Positions 1 to 11,274 of a stretch of DNA of 64,000 nucleotides are shown here, piece by piece (position 1 is the stretch's first letter; every line of letters begins with the position of its first letter). Location: the NCBI RefSeq assembly GCF_041146795.1, contig NC_135172.1:12328137-12392136 (forward strand), read 5' to 3'. The notes beneath the pieces were generated by a model, which saw only the letters and a list, made by a program, of their open reading frames with translations, was not told the origin of the DNA and ran no database searches. This DNA is from Maylandia zebra (lineage: Eukaryota > Chordata > Actinopteri > Cichliformes > Cichlidae). The translations under genes were made by a program, and so were the position numbers.

Positions 1-1495
1 GACAGGCTCTCTACAGGTGTAGCTACAGGCGGGAGTTTGACCCTGCTCTCTCTTGGATTATTCTGACTGCACTGACTGTCTGCTTTCTTGTCTGATAATC
101 AACGAGGTTAGTAAAAAGAAACTGTCATTTCTTCTAATTCGAAGCATGATGCAGTGATTAATTGTTCATTAAAATCTTTTTAAAAAATCTCTTAATTTAA
201 AGTTTGATTATTCAGCATCTTCTACAGTTACTGAGGAAAACCACTTACCGTCTATAGGGACGACTTTTGCACGGCGCAGCAGCGTCCCAGGCCGAGGTCC
301 TCGTTTTTGCGGTATGGGAACTGTTGGAGGTTTTGGAGTCAAAGGCTTTACTGCAGTAAATGTTTTGGTTGGTACTGTGTGTCCAGGTGAGGTTACAATC
401 CCATCCTGGAAATGCTGCAGTTTTTCCAAAATAGGCCCAAATTTGTCTTTTGCTGTCAAGACTCTTATTCCACGAATGACCTTCGTGTCTGTTTAGACAA
501 AAAAATAACTAAATAACTACAAATTGACATCTTACAAAAACAACAATAAACATTTTTCTTCCTGATTTTTTTTTTCTTCAAAAAAGCATATAAAATGAAT
601 GGACAGCAAGAATGTGTAATTTAGCATTAAAATAGATAATCTACAGTGTCAAATTTTAAAATCTAAACTAACTGATTAACAGCAGGTGTAACCACTAAAG
701 AAAAGCATCACCTTTGAACCGACCTGCTCCTGAATGTTTAGCAGAGAAAACAGGCAATTGCGATGGACAAGCTGCTCGAGGAGGTGGAGGAACTGGAGTG
801 AGCGGTGTCATCTCAACAGGACTAACAATGAAAGGAATGGCCCTCAGATCACTTGGTGTGTGTGTGTCTGCAGAGCTGAGGCTACTCAGACTTCTTTCAG
901 GGTCCTCCTGATTCCAAAAGGGGTCATCCAAACAGTTCCAGCTTCCCTGGACTATCTCTGGAGAGCCTGCGCATTGCTCAGGTAAAGGTGGGAGTTGCAC
1001 AGCATAATCTCTGGGTCTCTGTGCGATATGCAATGTGTCTGCCTGTTGAAAGAACACATTTGTCTTACTGCTCTGAGCTTTGTGAAAGTCCAGGATCCTG
1101 GACTCTGTGGTGAAGCGCTGACAGTTGCTCTGTCTACAGTGACTTACACAAAAATTACACTGTGCAAAGCAGCAAAATATAACACATCTCTCAGAAACAT
1201 TTACATTTGATCAGCAGAGAAGACAAGAATGAGTATGTTTAGTTACTTACATCTCCACCTGTGCGCTTTCTCTGAATCAAATCTTCAAAGCGATGGAAAA
1301 AGTTATCTGATGTCTTTTCAGACATGCCTGAGATAAAAAGTGAACAAATTGTTTAGAAATAGAAAGTTAGTGAGTGCTGCTCAGTGTGTGAGTGGCAAGT
1401 TCTAACTGAGCTGCTCAGTAAATAGCTGTTATGATGTGGAACTCACAGAGCATTTTTTGAAAATATTCATATATATACACTATTTTGTGTTTACA
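1..1495. repeat. Tandem duplication, unit A
   Basis: This unit aligns almost base for base with 2065-3436. It begins at the window edge, so it may extend further left. It holds three coding exons on the minus strand. Compared with unit B it contains two extra blocks of 87 and 33 bases, both inside exons. Similarity stops near 1495, where the two units diverge after the shared run ending TTTTGTGTTTACA. Confidence 0.9.
249..1325 (-). CDS. Unidentified three-exon gene, tandem copy A (3' part may continue left)
   Basis: I do not recognise this protein. Three minus-strand exons join in phase. Exon 1 (about 1325-1251) starts at ATG behind an AG acceptor and gives MSEKTSDNFFHRFEDLIQRK, ending at GTAAGT. 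Exon 2 (about 1159-712) opens with a Cys-rich motif CNFCVSHCRQSNC, which could bind zinc, and then becomes Pro/Ser-rich (PPLPEQ, PLTPVPPPPRAACP). Exon 3 (about 488-249) encodes a basic Pro-rich stretch (VPIPQKRGPRPGTLLRRAK) and ends at GTAAGT, so at least one more exon should lie to the left. Splice phases agree: exon 2 ends in phase 1 and exon 3 supplies two bases. The exon 2 donor (GTGATG) is weak. About 254 residues are visible. The tandem second copy with in-frame indels supports real coding sequence. Confidence 0.55.
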
Positions 1496-2064
1496 AAAAT
1501 ATCAGACATGTCTAAATCAAAGGCAGCTTATGATCTCTAATTATGATCTTTAATCAACAAATTTAAATAGACGTCCTAATCACAGCTTCTAAAACTAGAC
1601 AACACTATACTGATAAATTCATATAAAACAGCAAAAAGGAGATAAAAGCACTGTCATAAATAGAGAAATAAGTACAGTAAATAAATAAATACAGTTTTTA
1701 AAAAATATAGAAAAAAAACATGTGTCATTTGTTACAACGACAACAAAATAGCAGCTTGGACAAAGCTGTTTCTTCAAACTTCGCCTGCATTTAGGGGCTG
1801 CAAACCTCTGTCCCACAGGAAGAAGCTGAAATCCTCCAATAAGGGGTGGGAGTCATTTAAAGTAGAGTAACTCATCCTCTACAACTGCCTAGTATTCAAG
1901 GACTCTATGTTAAGATGCTCTAACATGGTACAGTACCTTCAGAAACGCCTCAAATTTCTATACTGAAAATTAAATCTCTTCTCAGGAACCTTTTCTCCAT
2001 TCAGTAGAAGTAGATCTAGTATTCATTTTAAAGTTCTAATGAAGACAGCAGACTAAAGCTGTGG
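1496..2064. other. Spacer between tandem units, no gene seen
   Basis: AT-rich unique sequence with short poly-A and poly-T runs. I see no convincing exon. It may hold the promoter of copy A or the 3' end of copy B on the minus strand. Confidence 0.5.
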
Positions 2065-3436
2065 GACAGGCTCTCTACAGGTGTAGCTACAGGCGGGAGT
2101 TTGACCCTGCTCTCTCTTGGATTATTCTGACTGCACTGACTGTCTGCTTTCTTGTCTGATAATCAACGAGGTTAGTAAAAAGAAACTGTCATTTCTTCTA
2201 ATTCGAAGCATGATGCAGTGATTAATTGTTCATTAAAATCTTTTTAAAAAATCTCTTAATTTAAAGTTTGATTATTCAGCATCTTCTACAGTTACTGAGG
2301 AAAACCACTTACTGTCTATAGGGACGACTTTTGCACGGGGCAGCAGCGTCCCAGGCCGAGGTCCTCGTTTTTGCGGTATGGGAACTGTTGGAGGTTTTGG
2401 AGTCAAAATAGGCCCAAATTTGTCTTTTGCTGTCAAGACTCTTATTCCACGAATGAACTTCGTGTCTGTTTAGACAAAAAATAACTAAATAACTACAAAT
2501 TGACATCTTACAAAAACAACAATAAACATTTTTCTTCCTGATTTTTTTTTCTTCAAAAAAGCATATAAAATGAATGGACAGCAAGAATGTGTAATTTAGC
2601 ATTAAAATAGATAATCTACAGTGTCAAATTTTAAAATCTAAACTAACTGATTAACAGCAGGTGTCACCACTACAGAAAAGCATCACCTTTGAACCGCAAT
2701 TGCGATGGACAAGCTGCTCGAGGAGGTGGAGGAACTGGAGTGAGCGGTGTCATCTCAACAGGACTAACAATGAAAGGAATGGCCCTCAGATCACTTGGTG
2801 TGTGTGTGTCTGCAGAGCTGAGGCTACTCAGACTTCTTTCAGGGTCCTCCTGATTCCAAAAGGGGTCATCCAAACAGTTCCAGCTTCTCTGGACTCTCTG
2901 TGGAGAGCCTGCGCATTGCTCAGGTAAAGGTGGGAGTTGCACAGCATAATCTCTGGGTCTCATTGCGATATGCAATGTGTCTGCCTGTTGAAAGAACACA
3001 TTTGTCTTACTGCTCTGAGCTTTGTGAAAGTCCAGGATCCTGGACTCTGTGGTGAAGCGCTGACAGTTGCTCTGTCTACAGTGACTTACACAAAAATTAC
3101 ACTGTGCAAAGCAGCAAAATATAACACATCTCTCAGAAACATTTACATTTGATCAGCAGAGAAGTCAAGAATGAGTATGTTTAGTTACTTACATCTCCAC
3201 CTGTGCGCTTTCTCTGAATCAAATCTTCAAAGCGATGGAAAAAGTTATCTGATGTCTTTTCAGACATGCCTGAGATAAAAAGTGAACAAATTGTTTAGAA
3301 ATAGAAAGTTAGTGAGTGCTGCTCAGTGTGTGAGTGGCAAGTTCTAACTGAGCTGCTCAGTAAATAACTGTTATGATGTGGAACTCACAGAGCATTTTTT
3401 GAAAATATTCATATATATACACTATTTTGTGTTTAC
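2065..3436. repeat. Tandem duplication, unit B
   Basis: Second copy of unit A in the same orientation. It carries the same three exons and introns. It lacks 87 bases in exon 3 and 33 bases in exon 2 relative to unit A, and has a few substitutions. The homology ends near 3436 and is followed by unrelated sequence. Confidence 0.9.
2313..3267 (-). CDS. Unidentified three-exon gene, tandem copy B
   Basis: Same gene as copy A. Exon 1 runs about 3267-3193, exon 2 about 3101-2687 and exon 3 about 2465-2313. All three stay open. The 33-base deletion removes 11 codons from exon 2 (the part of copy A reading PVFSAKHSGAG) and the 87-base deletion removes 29 codons from exon 3, so both keep the frame. 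The donor after exon 3 is AGTAAGT where copy A has GGTAAGT, still usable. Two frame-preserving indels with no stops are what purifying selection on a protein would leave. Chance allows this about one time in nine for the two indels alone. No function can be named. Confidence 0.55.
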
Positions 3437-4430
3437 ATGGCAACGGGAGGAAACAACCCGGCAAAATAACACATGACAGCGAGATAAATTTATATTGGCA
3501 TGTGTATTCAGAGTGTTACCACTATTCTAGGATTTCTATTGTCAGAATAATATTTGTGACTTTAGACCTTTATTTAAACTGTAGACTTGCTTGAACTTAA
3601 GAAAGTAGAAGGTTGGTTTGTTATGCTTCAAGGTTGGATTTTATTAATGAAAACATTAAAGGGAAAAATGTTAACAAGCAAACAAACCTTACTAAAAATG
3701 TTCATGTTATTCATTGCATTATACAACAGAGGTCCAGAGTCCAAATGTGACCTCTAGCACCAAACGCTTGCTGCAGCTGTTGGTGTCAGAGGTGACGCAC
3801 AAGGTATCAGGTTTTCTGTGTGATTACTTTTTCATATAGGACCAAGTATGTTTGGATAGCGTTTTGCCCTTGAAAACTGCCGTTGAATATTAGACATTGT
3901 TGTCTAATGTTATAAATGTATTGATGTGAAAGGTGTAAGTGTGACAAATATGGAATAAGATAGGAAATGAGAAAGGAGGCAAATACTTGTTCACAGGGCT
4001 ATAGTCTGTAAATGGTCTTCTTTTGGCTATAGTAGATCTTTTACTTGTTCCTTTTTTAATTGTTTGTTAAAATAGTTTTTTCGATCATATTGAGTATAGA
4101 GGAATGCAACTGTGAGCTTTAGCAATTATCCCGCTTCAACAGGACCGTGATCCCGATGTGTGAGACAGCAGGGTGCTGCCACTGGTGTTGTAATGTGTGA
4201 TTTAGTTCCTCCTAACATTTCAGTTTTCTTCCAGTATCTATCCTCTGTGATTACTGGCTCTTTAGACAGATTTAATAGAAGTGTGTGAGCTATTGGCTCA
4301 GTATAAAGGGTCAGTAGTGTTTTCATGTCACCTATCCATCCTCCATTTAGTCACCCAAAGCATGTAGTAAATACTGCTCACTTTTATTCACCTTCTCTTA
4401 AATCCAGAAAAATTCCCACTTGTTAACGTT

Positions 4431-4432
<2 letters not shown>
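3437..4432. other. No gene seen; short shared repeat inside
   Basis: Mostly AT-rich sequence without convincing exons. Positions about 3738-3805 are nearly the same as 49740-49803, a block next to the RNF145 fragment (CCTCTAGCACCAAACGCTTG in both). This suggests a shared duplication breakpoint or dispersed repeat. Confidence 0.5.
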
Positions 4433-4468
<36 letters not shown>

Positions 4469-4495
4469 GTGTGTGTGCGTGTGTGTGTGTGTGTG
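4433..4495. repeat. (GT)n microsatellite
   Basis: About 60 bases of GT dinucleotides with occasional GC interruptions, directly before the acceptor of the first KIF1 exon at 4506. A GT run this close to an acceptor can affect exon recognition, but that is inference. Confidence 0.95.
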
Positions 4496-4505
4496 CCAGT
4501 TGCAG

Positions 4506-5025
4506 CCTCCAAGTTGAACACCATCACCAAATCCAACCTGGGTCAGTGTGTCAGCAAGTACGACCTGCTGGTCTGGTTTGAGATCAGCGAGCTGGAGCCC
4601 ACTGGAGAGTGAGTATCCACCTGGAGTGTTATATTCACGCACAAGCTTTAAAGGAACCATAAAAATGATCTCCAGGAAGAATATTATAAGTTGGGATGTT
4701 GTGTCACCTCCTCCCTCCATGCACAGGTACATCCCAGCCATCGTGGATCACAGTGGAGGCCTGCCCTGTCATGGTACCTACCTGCTGCACCAGGTACAGG
4801 ATTGGTGCACATGTTGTTTCCTTATTACTCACACAGTGGTAACTGCTTCCTTTGTACACAGTTGAATATCTTCTTTTAAAGCGTAATGTTGCTCTAGCTG
4901 TGCTCACTGTGATCCTGAGCTCCTGTTATGTTTGCTGCAGGGGATCCAGCGGAGGATCACAGTGACCCTCATCCACGAGAAGGGCAGCGAGCTCCATTGG
5001 AAAGATGTTCGTGAGCTGGTTGTAG
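4506..5025 (+). pseudogene. kif1: KIF1-type kinesin, three middle exons
   Basis: KIF1A/KIF1B are kinesin-3 motors that carry synaptic vesicle precursors or mitochondria toward microtubule plus ends. Three exons are visible: 4506-4608 (SKLNTITKSNLGQCVSKYDL...), 4727-4793 (YIPAIVDHSGGLPCHGTYLL) and 4941-5025 ([20 protein letters not shown]...). They match the conserved stalk region before the C-terminal part of the family. Each has AG/GT borders and the phases join. The motor and FHA domains are not in the window, and the exons that should follow (starting RIRNKPE in relatives) are missing: unrelated HECT and LRR exons come next. The rest of the C-terminus reappears at 12 kb. I therefore call it a rearranged copy. 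KIF1A and KIF1B cannot be separated here. Confidence 0.8.
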
Positions 5026-5888
5026 GTGAGCAGCCTGCCTTTAGGGTCTAGTCGTGCTATACCTCTGTGTAGAAAACAAAACCCCAAAGCACCGAAACAA
5101 TGTTTTATAGTGTTTGTGTGCTTTTGATAGAGGAAGACAGGACAGAACATCATTAAAGGGATTTGACTTTGTGAGATCACCCTGAAAACGCACCACTCGG
5201 TTCACTCTGAGATATTTTCAGTCTGGAAAGATGAATCTGTCGGGCTTCAGGCTGCTTCTCACTTTAAGCAGTTCATGCTGTAGCTGATGGACCAAAAATG
5301 ACATTTGATATTTTAGACATTCAGCTGCTGACTCTGAAGCCAACAGGCTCTTGAGTGTGGATGATTGTGTTGGTACTGGATGCTGTGATCAAACAGCTGT
5401 TCTGATCTGTCTTCATTCATGCCTGTTGTTATTAAGCCTCCTAAGCTCCAAACCAGTAAAAGCAATCTTTGGAGGCAACACCCTTTTTAGTACTTTGCTG
5501 TATTTGTTTGTGATTGTGTGACACTGAACCACAGTGCTATGTATATCCTCTGTAACACTCAGACGTTTCCAGATCAGTGTTTCCCCCTCAGCTGTTTCTC
5601 ACTATAGAGTCTTTCCTCTGTAACAATGAGGCACCAGCAGAGCATATCTGGCTCCCAGTCTGTGGCTGATAGTGCCCCCTGCTGTTAATAACAGGAACAG
5701 TGTAACCTTGTATGGAGCTCATAGTGATGGTCTGAAGATTGCTGCTGCAAGGCAGTAATTTGTATCCATGTGTGCTGTCTATTCTGAGCATATGCAGTTA
5801 TGTGAGCTCTCAGGTTTTATGTATCAGGACATAATTAAAAACAATCAGGTCCTTAGTAGGTCTTAATATGAGGTAAATGCAACCTCAG
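5026..5888. other. No gene seen
   Basis: Intron-like sequence after the third KIF1 exon. I looked for the next KIF1 exon (family sequence RIRNKPEVDE) and did not find it. Confidence 0.5.
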
Positions 5889-5934
5889 ATGAACAGCACA
5901 GAACACATTATACCAGGTCATTATTTATTTAACA

Positions 5935-6215
5935 CACACTGAGCCGAAATTCAGATGTTTCAAAAACTAAGACATCCAAGACTATTTCCATAATTATTTA
6001 AGAGGGTCAGTATTAGCCAAGTGCTAATCAAGTGCACTAGATCATCAGTAAGTGTAACCACTACTGTCAGTTTGCTGGTGTGGCGTATTCAGGTAAGTGG
6101 TAACATACTGAGGAGGAGAGAAGCAGTTGTTGATACCCATGAATGTGGGAAGGCTTTGAAGTCGATCATTTTACAGCAAGAAAGATTATTCGCAAGTTAA
6201 AAAATCAAAGATTAT
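5935..6215 (+). mobile_element. Tc1/mariner-like remnant
   Basis: The text from AAGTGCTAATCAAGTGCACT through the GAAAGATTATTCGCAAGTTA block matches the 5' region and early transposase of a common fish Tc1-like element as I remember it. It is decayed and has no open transposase. The far end is not recognisable. Confidence 0.45.
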
Positions 6216-6362
6216 CTTATATCTTATCTAACTATGAAGATGATGTTCTGGATAATCTCTACATGGACTTTTGGTATGTGTTTTACTATAGAAGATGATC
6301 AGTAATCTGTCTCATTCTCAGGTTTTGCAGCTAAACTCATCTGATTTATAACTAATTTACAG

Positions 6363-7944
6363 ATAATCTGGGATGGAACAGATGTTGACCTGGATCCTCA
6401 AACTCCTGGAAAGCCACTGACAGGTCAAAATAAGTAAGCATATAAAACATGAAGTGTTTGTGAGGTTCATCTGCAGCACCTTTGTCTCTGTGAAATGTTT
6501 GCTAATTTAACATTTTCCCTCCTAAACAGGAAGGAGTTTGTGGAGGCCTATGTGAATCATGCCTTCAACACATCAGTGGAGAATCTGTTCCAGGAGTTCA
6601 AGCGAGGCTTCTTCCTGGTGTGTGAGCAGGATTTGGTGAGGCTGTTTCGACCAGAGGAGCTGCAGGGAGTGCTGGTCGGCCAGGACGTGCATGACTGGGA
6701 AAAGTTCAAACAGGTACAGTCAGCCAAACAGACACAGGCTGTAGTTTCACAGCTGTCCTGTAGCACAATAACTGTGTACTGCATACTGTCAAAAGCATTC
6801 AGTCGGCTGCTTTAACACAAATATGAACTTGAGTCACATCTCAGTCTTAATCCAGACTTTTGTATGATAGTATAATATAATAGTCAGCCCACCCTTCGCA
6901 GCTATAACTGCTTCCACTCTTCTGGGAAAGCTTTCCACAAGGTTTAGGTGTGTTTATGGGAATTTTTTGACTATTCTTCCAGAGGTGCATTTGTGGTGTC
7001 AGACACTGACGTTGGAGGAGAAGGCCTGGCTCACAGTTGCTGCTCTAATTCATCCCAAAGATGTTCTATCAGGTTGAGGTCAGGACTCTGTGCAGGCTAG
7101 TCCAGTTCTTCTACACCAAACTCACTCATCCATGTCTTTATGGACCTTGTATTGTGCACTGGTGCCCAGCCATGTGCACACATGCCCACACTTTACACTT
7201 GGCACAGTGCAGTCAGACAAGTACTTCTGGCAACCACCAAACCCTGACACATCCATCGGATTGCCAGTCAGAGAAGTGTGATTCGTCACTCCAGTAAACA
7301 CATCTCCACTGCTTTAGAGTCCAGTGTTGAGATGCTTAAATCACTCCATCTGACGCTTTGCATTGTGTTTGTCAGTGTAAGGCTGGGATGCAGCTGCTCA
7401 GCCATGGAAACCAATGAAGTTTGGACATCTGTAACAACAGCAGACTGCAGATATTGGTGACTTAAGTGCACTATGAGCCTTAGCATCAGCTGACTCGCTG
7501 TCATTTCCAATTACTTCCACTTTGTTATAATATCACTAACAGCTGACTATGGAATATTTAATAGCGAGGAAATTTCATGACTGGACTTGTTGCACTGGTG
7601 CATCCTATCACATTACCATGCTGGAATTCATTCAGTTCCTGAGAGCGACTCGTCCTTTCACACATGTTTGTAGAAGTAGTCTGCATGCCTAGGTGCTTGA
7701 TCTAATACACCTGTGTCCATGGAAGTGATTGGAACACATTAATTGAATGATTTGGATGTGTTAGGGAATACTTTTGGCAACATAGTGTATGCCTGACCTT
7801 ACAAACTCTATGATTATAACAGTCATTTTCACTGTTTTCAGAACACAAGTTATGGTTGGAGATATCATGACCGCCACCCCACCATACAGATGTTTTGGGA
7901 GGTATTTGATGAACTAACTGAAGAGCAGAGGAAAGATTTCCTTC
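6363..7944 (+). pseudogene. HERC-type HECT E3 ligase, three exons, catalytic end missing
   Basis: HECT ligases pass ubiquitin through a C-terminal catalytic cysteine. Three exons are seen: 6363-6433 (IIWDGTDVDLDPQTPGKPLT), 6530-6713 (KKEFVEAYVNHAFNTSVENL...FQEFKRGFFLVC) and 7842-7944 (NTSYGWRYHDRHPTIQMFWE...VFDELTEEQRKDFL). The order and spacing match the middle of the HECT domain of HERC3/4-like proteins, including the large fish HERC-like family. All borders are AG/GT and phases join. The following exons, with the family's WFVTG motif and the catalytic cysteine, are absent: LRR exons begin 142 bases later. Upstream RCC1 repeats are also absent. The second intron contains a Tc1 remnant. This is a fragment and could not catalyse ubiquitin transfer by itself. 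Confidence 0.75.
6865..7790 (-). mobile_element. Decayed Tc1-like DNA transposon
   Basis: Reverse-complement remains of a Tc1-like transposase typical of fish, in the intron between HECT exons 2 and 3. Recognisable blocks are TTCATCCCAAAGATGTTCTA, the segment around CGATTCGTCACTCCAG-like 7279-7296, and the right end GAATACTTTTGGCAACATAG. The reading frame is broken many times. The right terminus near 7790 is clear and the left one is not. Confidence 0.65.
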
Positions 7945-8086
7945 GTAAGTACTTGCTGAAGCCTCCATTATGATATGTTACTGAAATCACACTGTATCAT
8001 ATAAAACATTAGATTTTTCTGTGCTTTACCAAGATACATTAGAGAGCAGCATTGTTCTGATTAATATACTGTAAAGCTGCTTCTAG

Positions 8087-8434
8087 CTGGTGGACTGAGC
8101 CGCCTCACCTTTCACCTGGCTCACGTCACACACCTGGAGAGACTCGACCTCCACCTGTGTTGCCTCACGCGAGATGATCTAGAGGCTCTGAGTCAGTTGC
8201 TACCAATCTCACACGCCGGACACTAATCGCATGCTCGCTGCAGCAGTCATGTGACTCGTTGTTTTTCAGTCCAGGTGCTGCCCTCTCTCACTGCACTGAC
8301 CGAGCTTGATGTGTCATCCAATAAGGAAGTGGGAGGTGTGGTCCACCTGCTGGTCTCCGCCCTCCCTGCGACACAAATGAGGAGGCTGCCATTCAACAGC
8401 TGCTACATGAGCAACGAGTCCTTCACTGCTCTGG

Positions 8435-8468
<34 letters not shown>

Positions 8469-9404
8469 TTTATTTATAGAAGTTTTCCTTCAAGTCATTC
8501 TCCCTGAATACCTCTTCCACCCTCTAGCCTGAAATGGTGAAAACTTTGTGTTTATGCATCAGCCCTGGCGGTGTCCTATCTGCGCACGGTGGATATTTCC
8601 TGGTGTAAAGTGGTTGGCGGTCACTTGGCGCTCCTGCTGGATGCTCTGCAGCCATCAGTCGTCAGCGAGCTCCGTCTTTGCAGCTGCGAGCTCACCACTG
8701 ATGACATGCAACATCTGGGTAACTAACACACAATGACATTATACTTTTTCTTTTTTGGTCTGTAGTGGATCATTAGGCTGCATAAATGTATATTAAGACA
8801 AGTAAAGCCTGAAGGAAATTGATATTTCTTTCATTTATTTCATGCTGCCAGCATCTGTAGCTGTCGTATAAAACAAAACAATGAAACTATTCGGTGTTAT
8901 TTTTGTCTCCATCAGAAACATTGTGAACAAAACAGTAAAGTGAACAGGCATAAAGTGATCAGTTATCAATGGGTCCTCTTCCTCTGTGCAGCTGCCGTGT
9001 GCAGACGGGGCTGTCTCTCCTCACTCCGTGCACTGGATCTGTCCTACAACAGCTTGGTGGGAGACAACGGTTGGTGCAGTCTGTTTGCAGCAGGAGGTCT
9101 GGGCTCTCTGGAAGACGTGGATGTCAGTTTGCGACCTTCAACCTCTGCTCCGTGCTCAGCCTGGCTGCCCGCTCTGCTCCGAGCTCTGCCTCAAATGCCG
9201 GCGCTGGCTCGACTGGCCATGCAGAGGTGGACAGCTGACTGTCAGGAGAGAGAGCAGCTGAGGTACTGTCTGAAAAAGAGGAGCGTCCTGCTGGAAAGGG
9301 ATCCAGATTTACAAGACACATCATCAACATGTAAAGGGAACAGTCAGGAGAGCCTAGAAGAGAGTCCGCCTGAGGAGATTGGAGCTTTATTATTATTTTT
9401 TTAA
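8087..9404 (+). CDS. Leucine-rich-repeat protein, C-terminal four exons (LRRC31-like)
   Basis: Four exons encode ribonuclease-inhibitor-like leucine-rich repeats: 8087-8191 (GGLSRLTFHLAHVTHLERLD...), 8270-8434 (VLPSLTALTELDVSSNKEVG...), 8563-8718 (LAVSYLRTVDISWCKVVGGH...) and 8992-9404 (CLSSLRALDLSYNSLVGDNG..., ending in a stop). The exon 1/2 junction reads EALIQVLPSL, a good repeat. The repeat pattern L..LDLS.N..G recurs roughly every 28 residues. The C-terminus is Arg/Glu-rich and then ends ALLLFF. LRRC31 is my best family guess from overall pattern, with low certainty. No start codon or N-terminal repeats are present, since HECT exons lie directly upstream. It remains open, unlike the KIF1 copy nearby. 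Confidence 0.6.
8438..8464. repeat. (CA)n microsatellite
   Basis: About 13 CA units directly after the donor of LRR exon 2. Confidence 0.9.
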
Positions 9405-10734
9405 GTCTCTGTTACCACAAGAAGGTCAGTGTTGACGTCAGCTGCATCACGTCTGATGTAAACTGTGTCACACGTGATGGTTTCAGGGAATACTGGGAAC
9501 TTACAGAGTTAAGCACAGCTGGTGTGGGTTATCATATTTGTCGTCTCTCACCTTGGCTGCAGGGTCTGGGTCTTTCCAATGCAGCAGTCCTAACACTTGA
9601 GACACACATGCCGAGAAGTGGGGATACCTGGAAATGGACAAAGGCTTTCAGCAGAGTTTTAAAGCAGCTATTCAGGAAAAGAGCTGTGAATTATCTGCAT
9701 ACCTTGTTAGGTAATCAGCTATTTTGGGGTTCTTTAACAAATCAACCAAAAGGTCGACTGAGTATTTTCTCGTCAGAGTACCATCACCGTTCACGATGAT
9801 GTTGAGCACAAGCTGGAGCGTTTGATGGATGTTCTTTGCATCAAAGAGCTACGAGGAAATCCCAGAGAGTAGAGACAGGATATTATGTGAATCAGCATGA
9901 ATGTTGTTTGTTGTTCAACAGATAAAAACAAGAAGAGAAAATAGAAACAAAGTAAAAAAGGAACAATTGTTTCTGCCGTTAAGAAAAAAAAATTGAGTCA
10001 TGGCAGAGACCTGCAGAAGTCTTGAGTCTCATTTGATGACATTTTGTCAGATTGCCTTGTAATTTAAAAAAAACAAAACTGTTTTTTGAGCAAAAGTTCT
10101 CCAGGTTTTTTTGGAGTTCTTTCAAAGTTTTCTTATTTTTGGACGTTAGCTGCTTTTTCACTCTTTTTCAGTCCAGTCTGTGCATCTGAACATTTACAGA
10201 AAGATTTCTTTGTTTCGTCTTTAGACACTTTGTTAAACGCAGATCCCAGCAGAGTTCGCCTACCTTCTCTCCAACCTTCTCAGGTTTTGTGGATATTATA
10301 CATGGTTATGCTGAGGATATGTCGGCTACTTTCCACTGGAAATGCCTTTTGGTTAAACTGTCAGCGAGGAATTTGCACTGTTACATTTTTATATAACTTT
10401 AATGCAAAAAAAACAGCTGCTTGTTTAAGTGAAAATACACTGATGGGGTTTTTTTCTATTCATGAACAGGAGTGTGATCAGTTTAATAAAAGAAAAAATA
10501 ACCATAACCAAGATATGAGGGGAAATCTTGGACAAATACAAGCAGACTGGAGCAGCCAGCGTTCAAAACACCGACGTTCAAGGTAACAGAAGGTTCCCGA
10601 GCCACATCCACCCAGCTGGTTTCTGTGTTTCTTGTGTATTTGTGTACACTGTGACTTCATGGCTGTCTTGGGCTCCAGCTCTTGTTTTGGTGTCTCATTA
10701 ATTTGATTTAATGTCCTGCTTAGTGATAACATCA
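9405..10734. other. No recognised gene; possible 3' UTR of the LRR gene
   Basis: Contains a 166-codon open stretch (10086-10586), but its sequence is low-complexity in places (poly-T encoded Phe/Leu runs), has no recognisable domain and no good context. I regard it as chance. The stretch after 9405 may be 3' untranslated sequence. Confidence 0.4.
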
Positions 10735-11205
10735 CTCTTGGCCTCCCTGCACTGGCTTCCAATTGAATTTAGGATTCATTTTCAAGTTCTTTTATTGGTT
10801 TTTAAATCTTTAAATGGTCTGGCACCTGCTGAAGCCCTATGTCCCCACTCGTTCGCTCCGGTCAGCTGAGCAGCTGTTGCTCTCAGTCCCCAAATCACGG
10901 CTGAAACTGAGAGGAGACCGAGCGTTCTCTATCGTGGCTCCTAAGCTTTGGAATAATCTTCCTCTTCACATTAGGCAATCGACATCAGTGCTGGTTTTTA
11001 AATCCAGATTGAAAAAGCATTTTTATTCACTGGCTTTTGACTCAGTGGTTGACTGACTTGTATTTTATTGTTTTTCGCTATGTTTATTATTGTATCGTAT
11101 TTATTATTCTTATGGTATCTATTATGTTTCTATTGTTCAGCAGTTTGGTCAGCCTTGTGTGTTTTTAAAGTGCTATATAAATAAACAATGATGATGATGA
11201 TGAAC
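10735..11205 (+). mobile_element. L2-type LINE, 3' end
   Basis: Encodes the C-terminal tail typical of L2-like LINE reverse transcriptases. LASLHWLPIEFRI is in one frame from about 10739. After a frame change, LRSAEQLLLSVPKSRLKLRG and FSIVAPKLWNNLPLHIRQST follow up to 11056. It ends with a TGCTATATAAATAAA polyadenylation-like end and a (GAT)n tail at about 11188-11203. It is strongly 5'-truncated and lacks the RT core and endonuclease. Confidence 0.75.
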
Positions 11206-11232
11206 ATAGTAACGTGTGTTGGGTTGCTCTGT

Positions 11233-11274
11233 CTTCAGACTCACTGTCAGACTGATTAGACAGTGAGTCTGAAG
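11233..11274. repeat. Perfect 16-bp inverted repeat (hairpin)
   Basis: Arms CTTCAGACTCACTGTC at 11233-11248 and its exact reverse complement at 11259-11274, with a 10-base loop. It lies about 28 bases after the L2 tail. No tRNA or miRNA identity is recognised. Confidence 0.85.

Noticed and set aside
4388-4741. 117-codon minus-strand frame with a His/Thr repeat
   Set aside because: The repeat is the translated GT microsatellite, antisense to KIF1.
10086-10586. 166-codon open frame
   Set aside because: Low-complexity start, no domain, no splice or neighbour support; likely chance in a 3' UTR.
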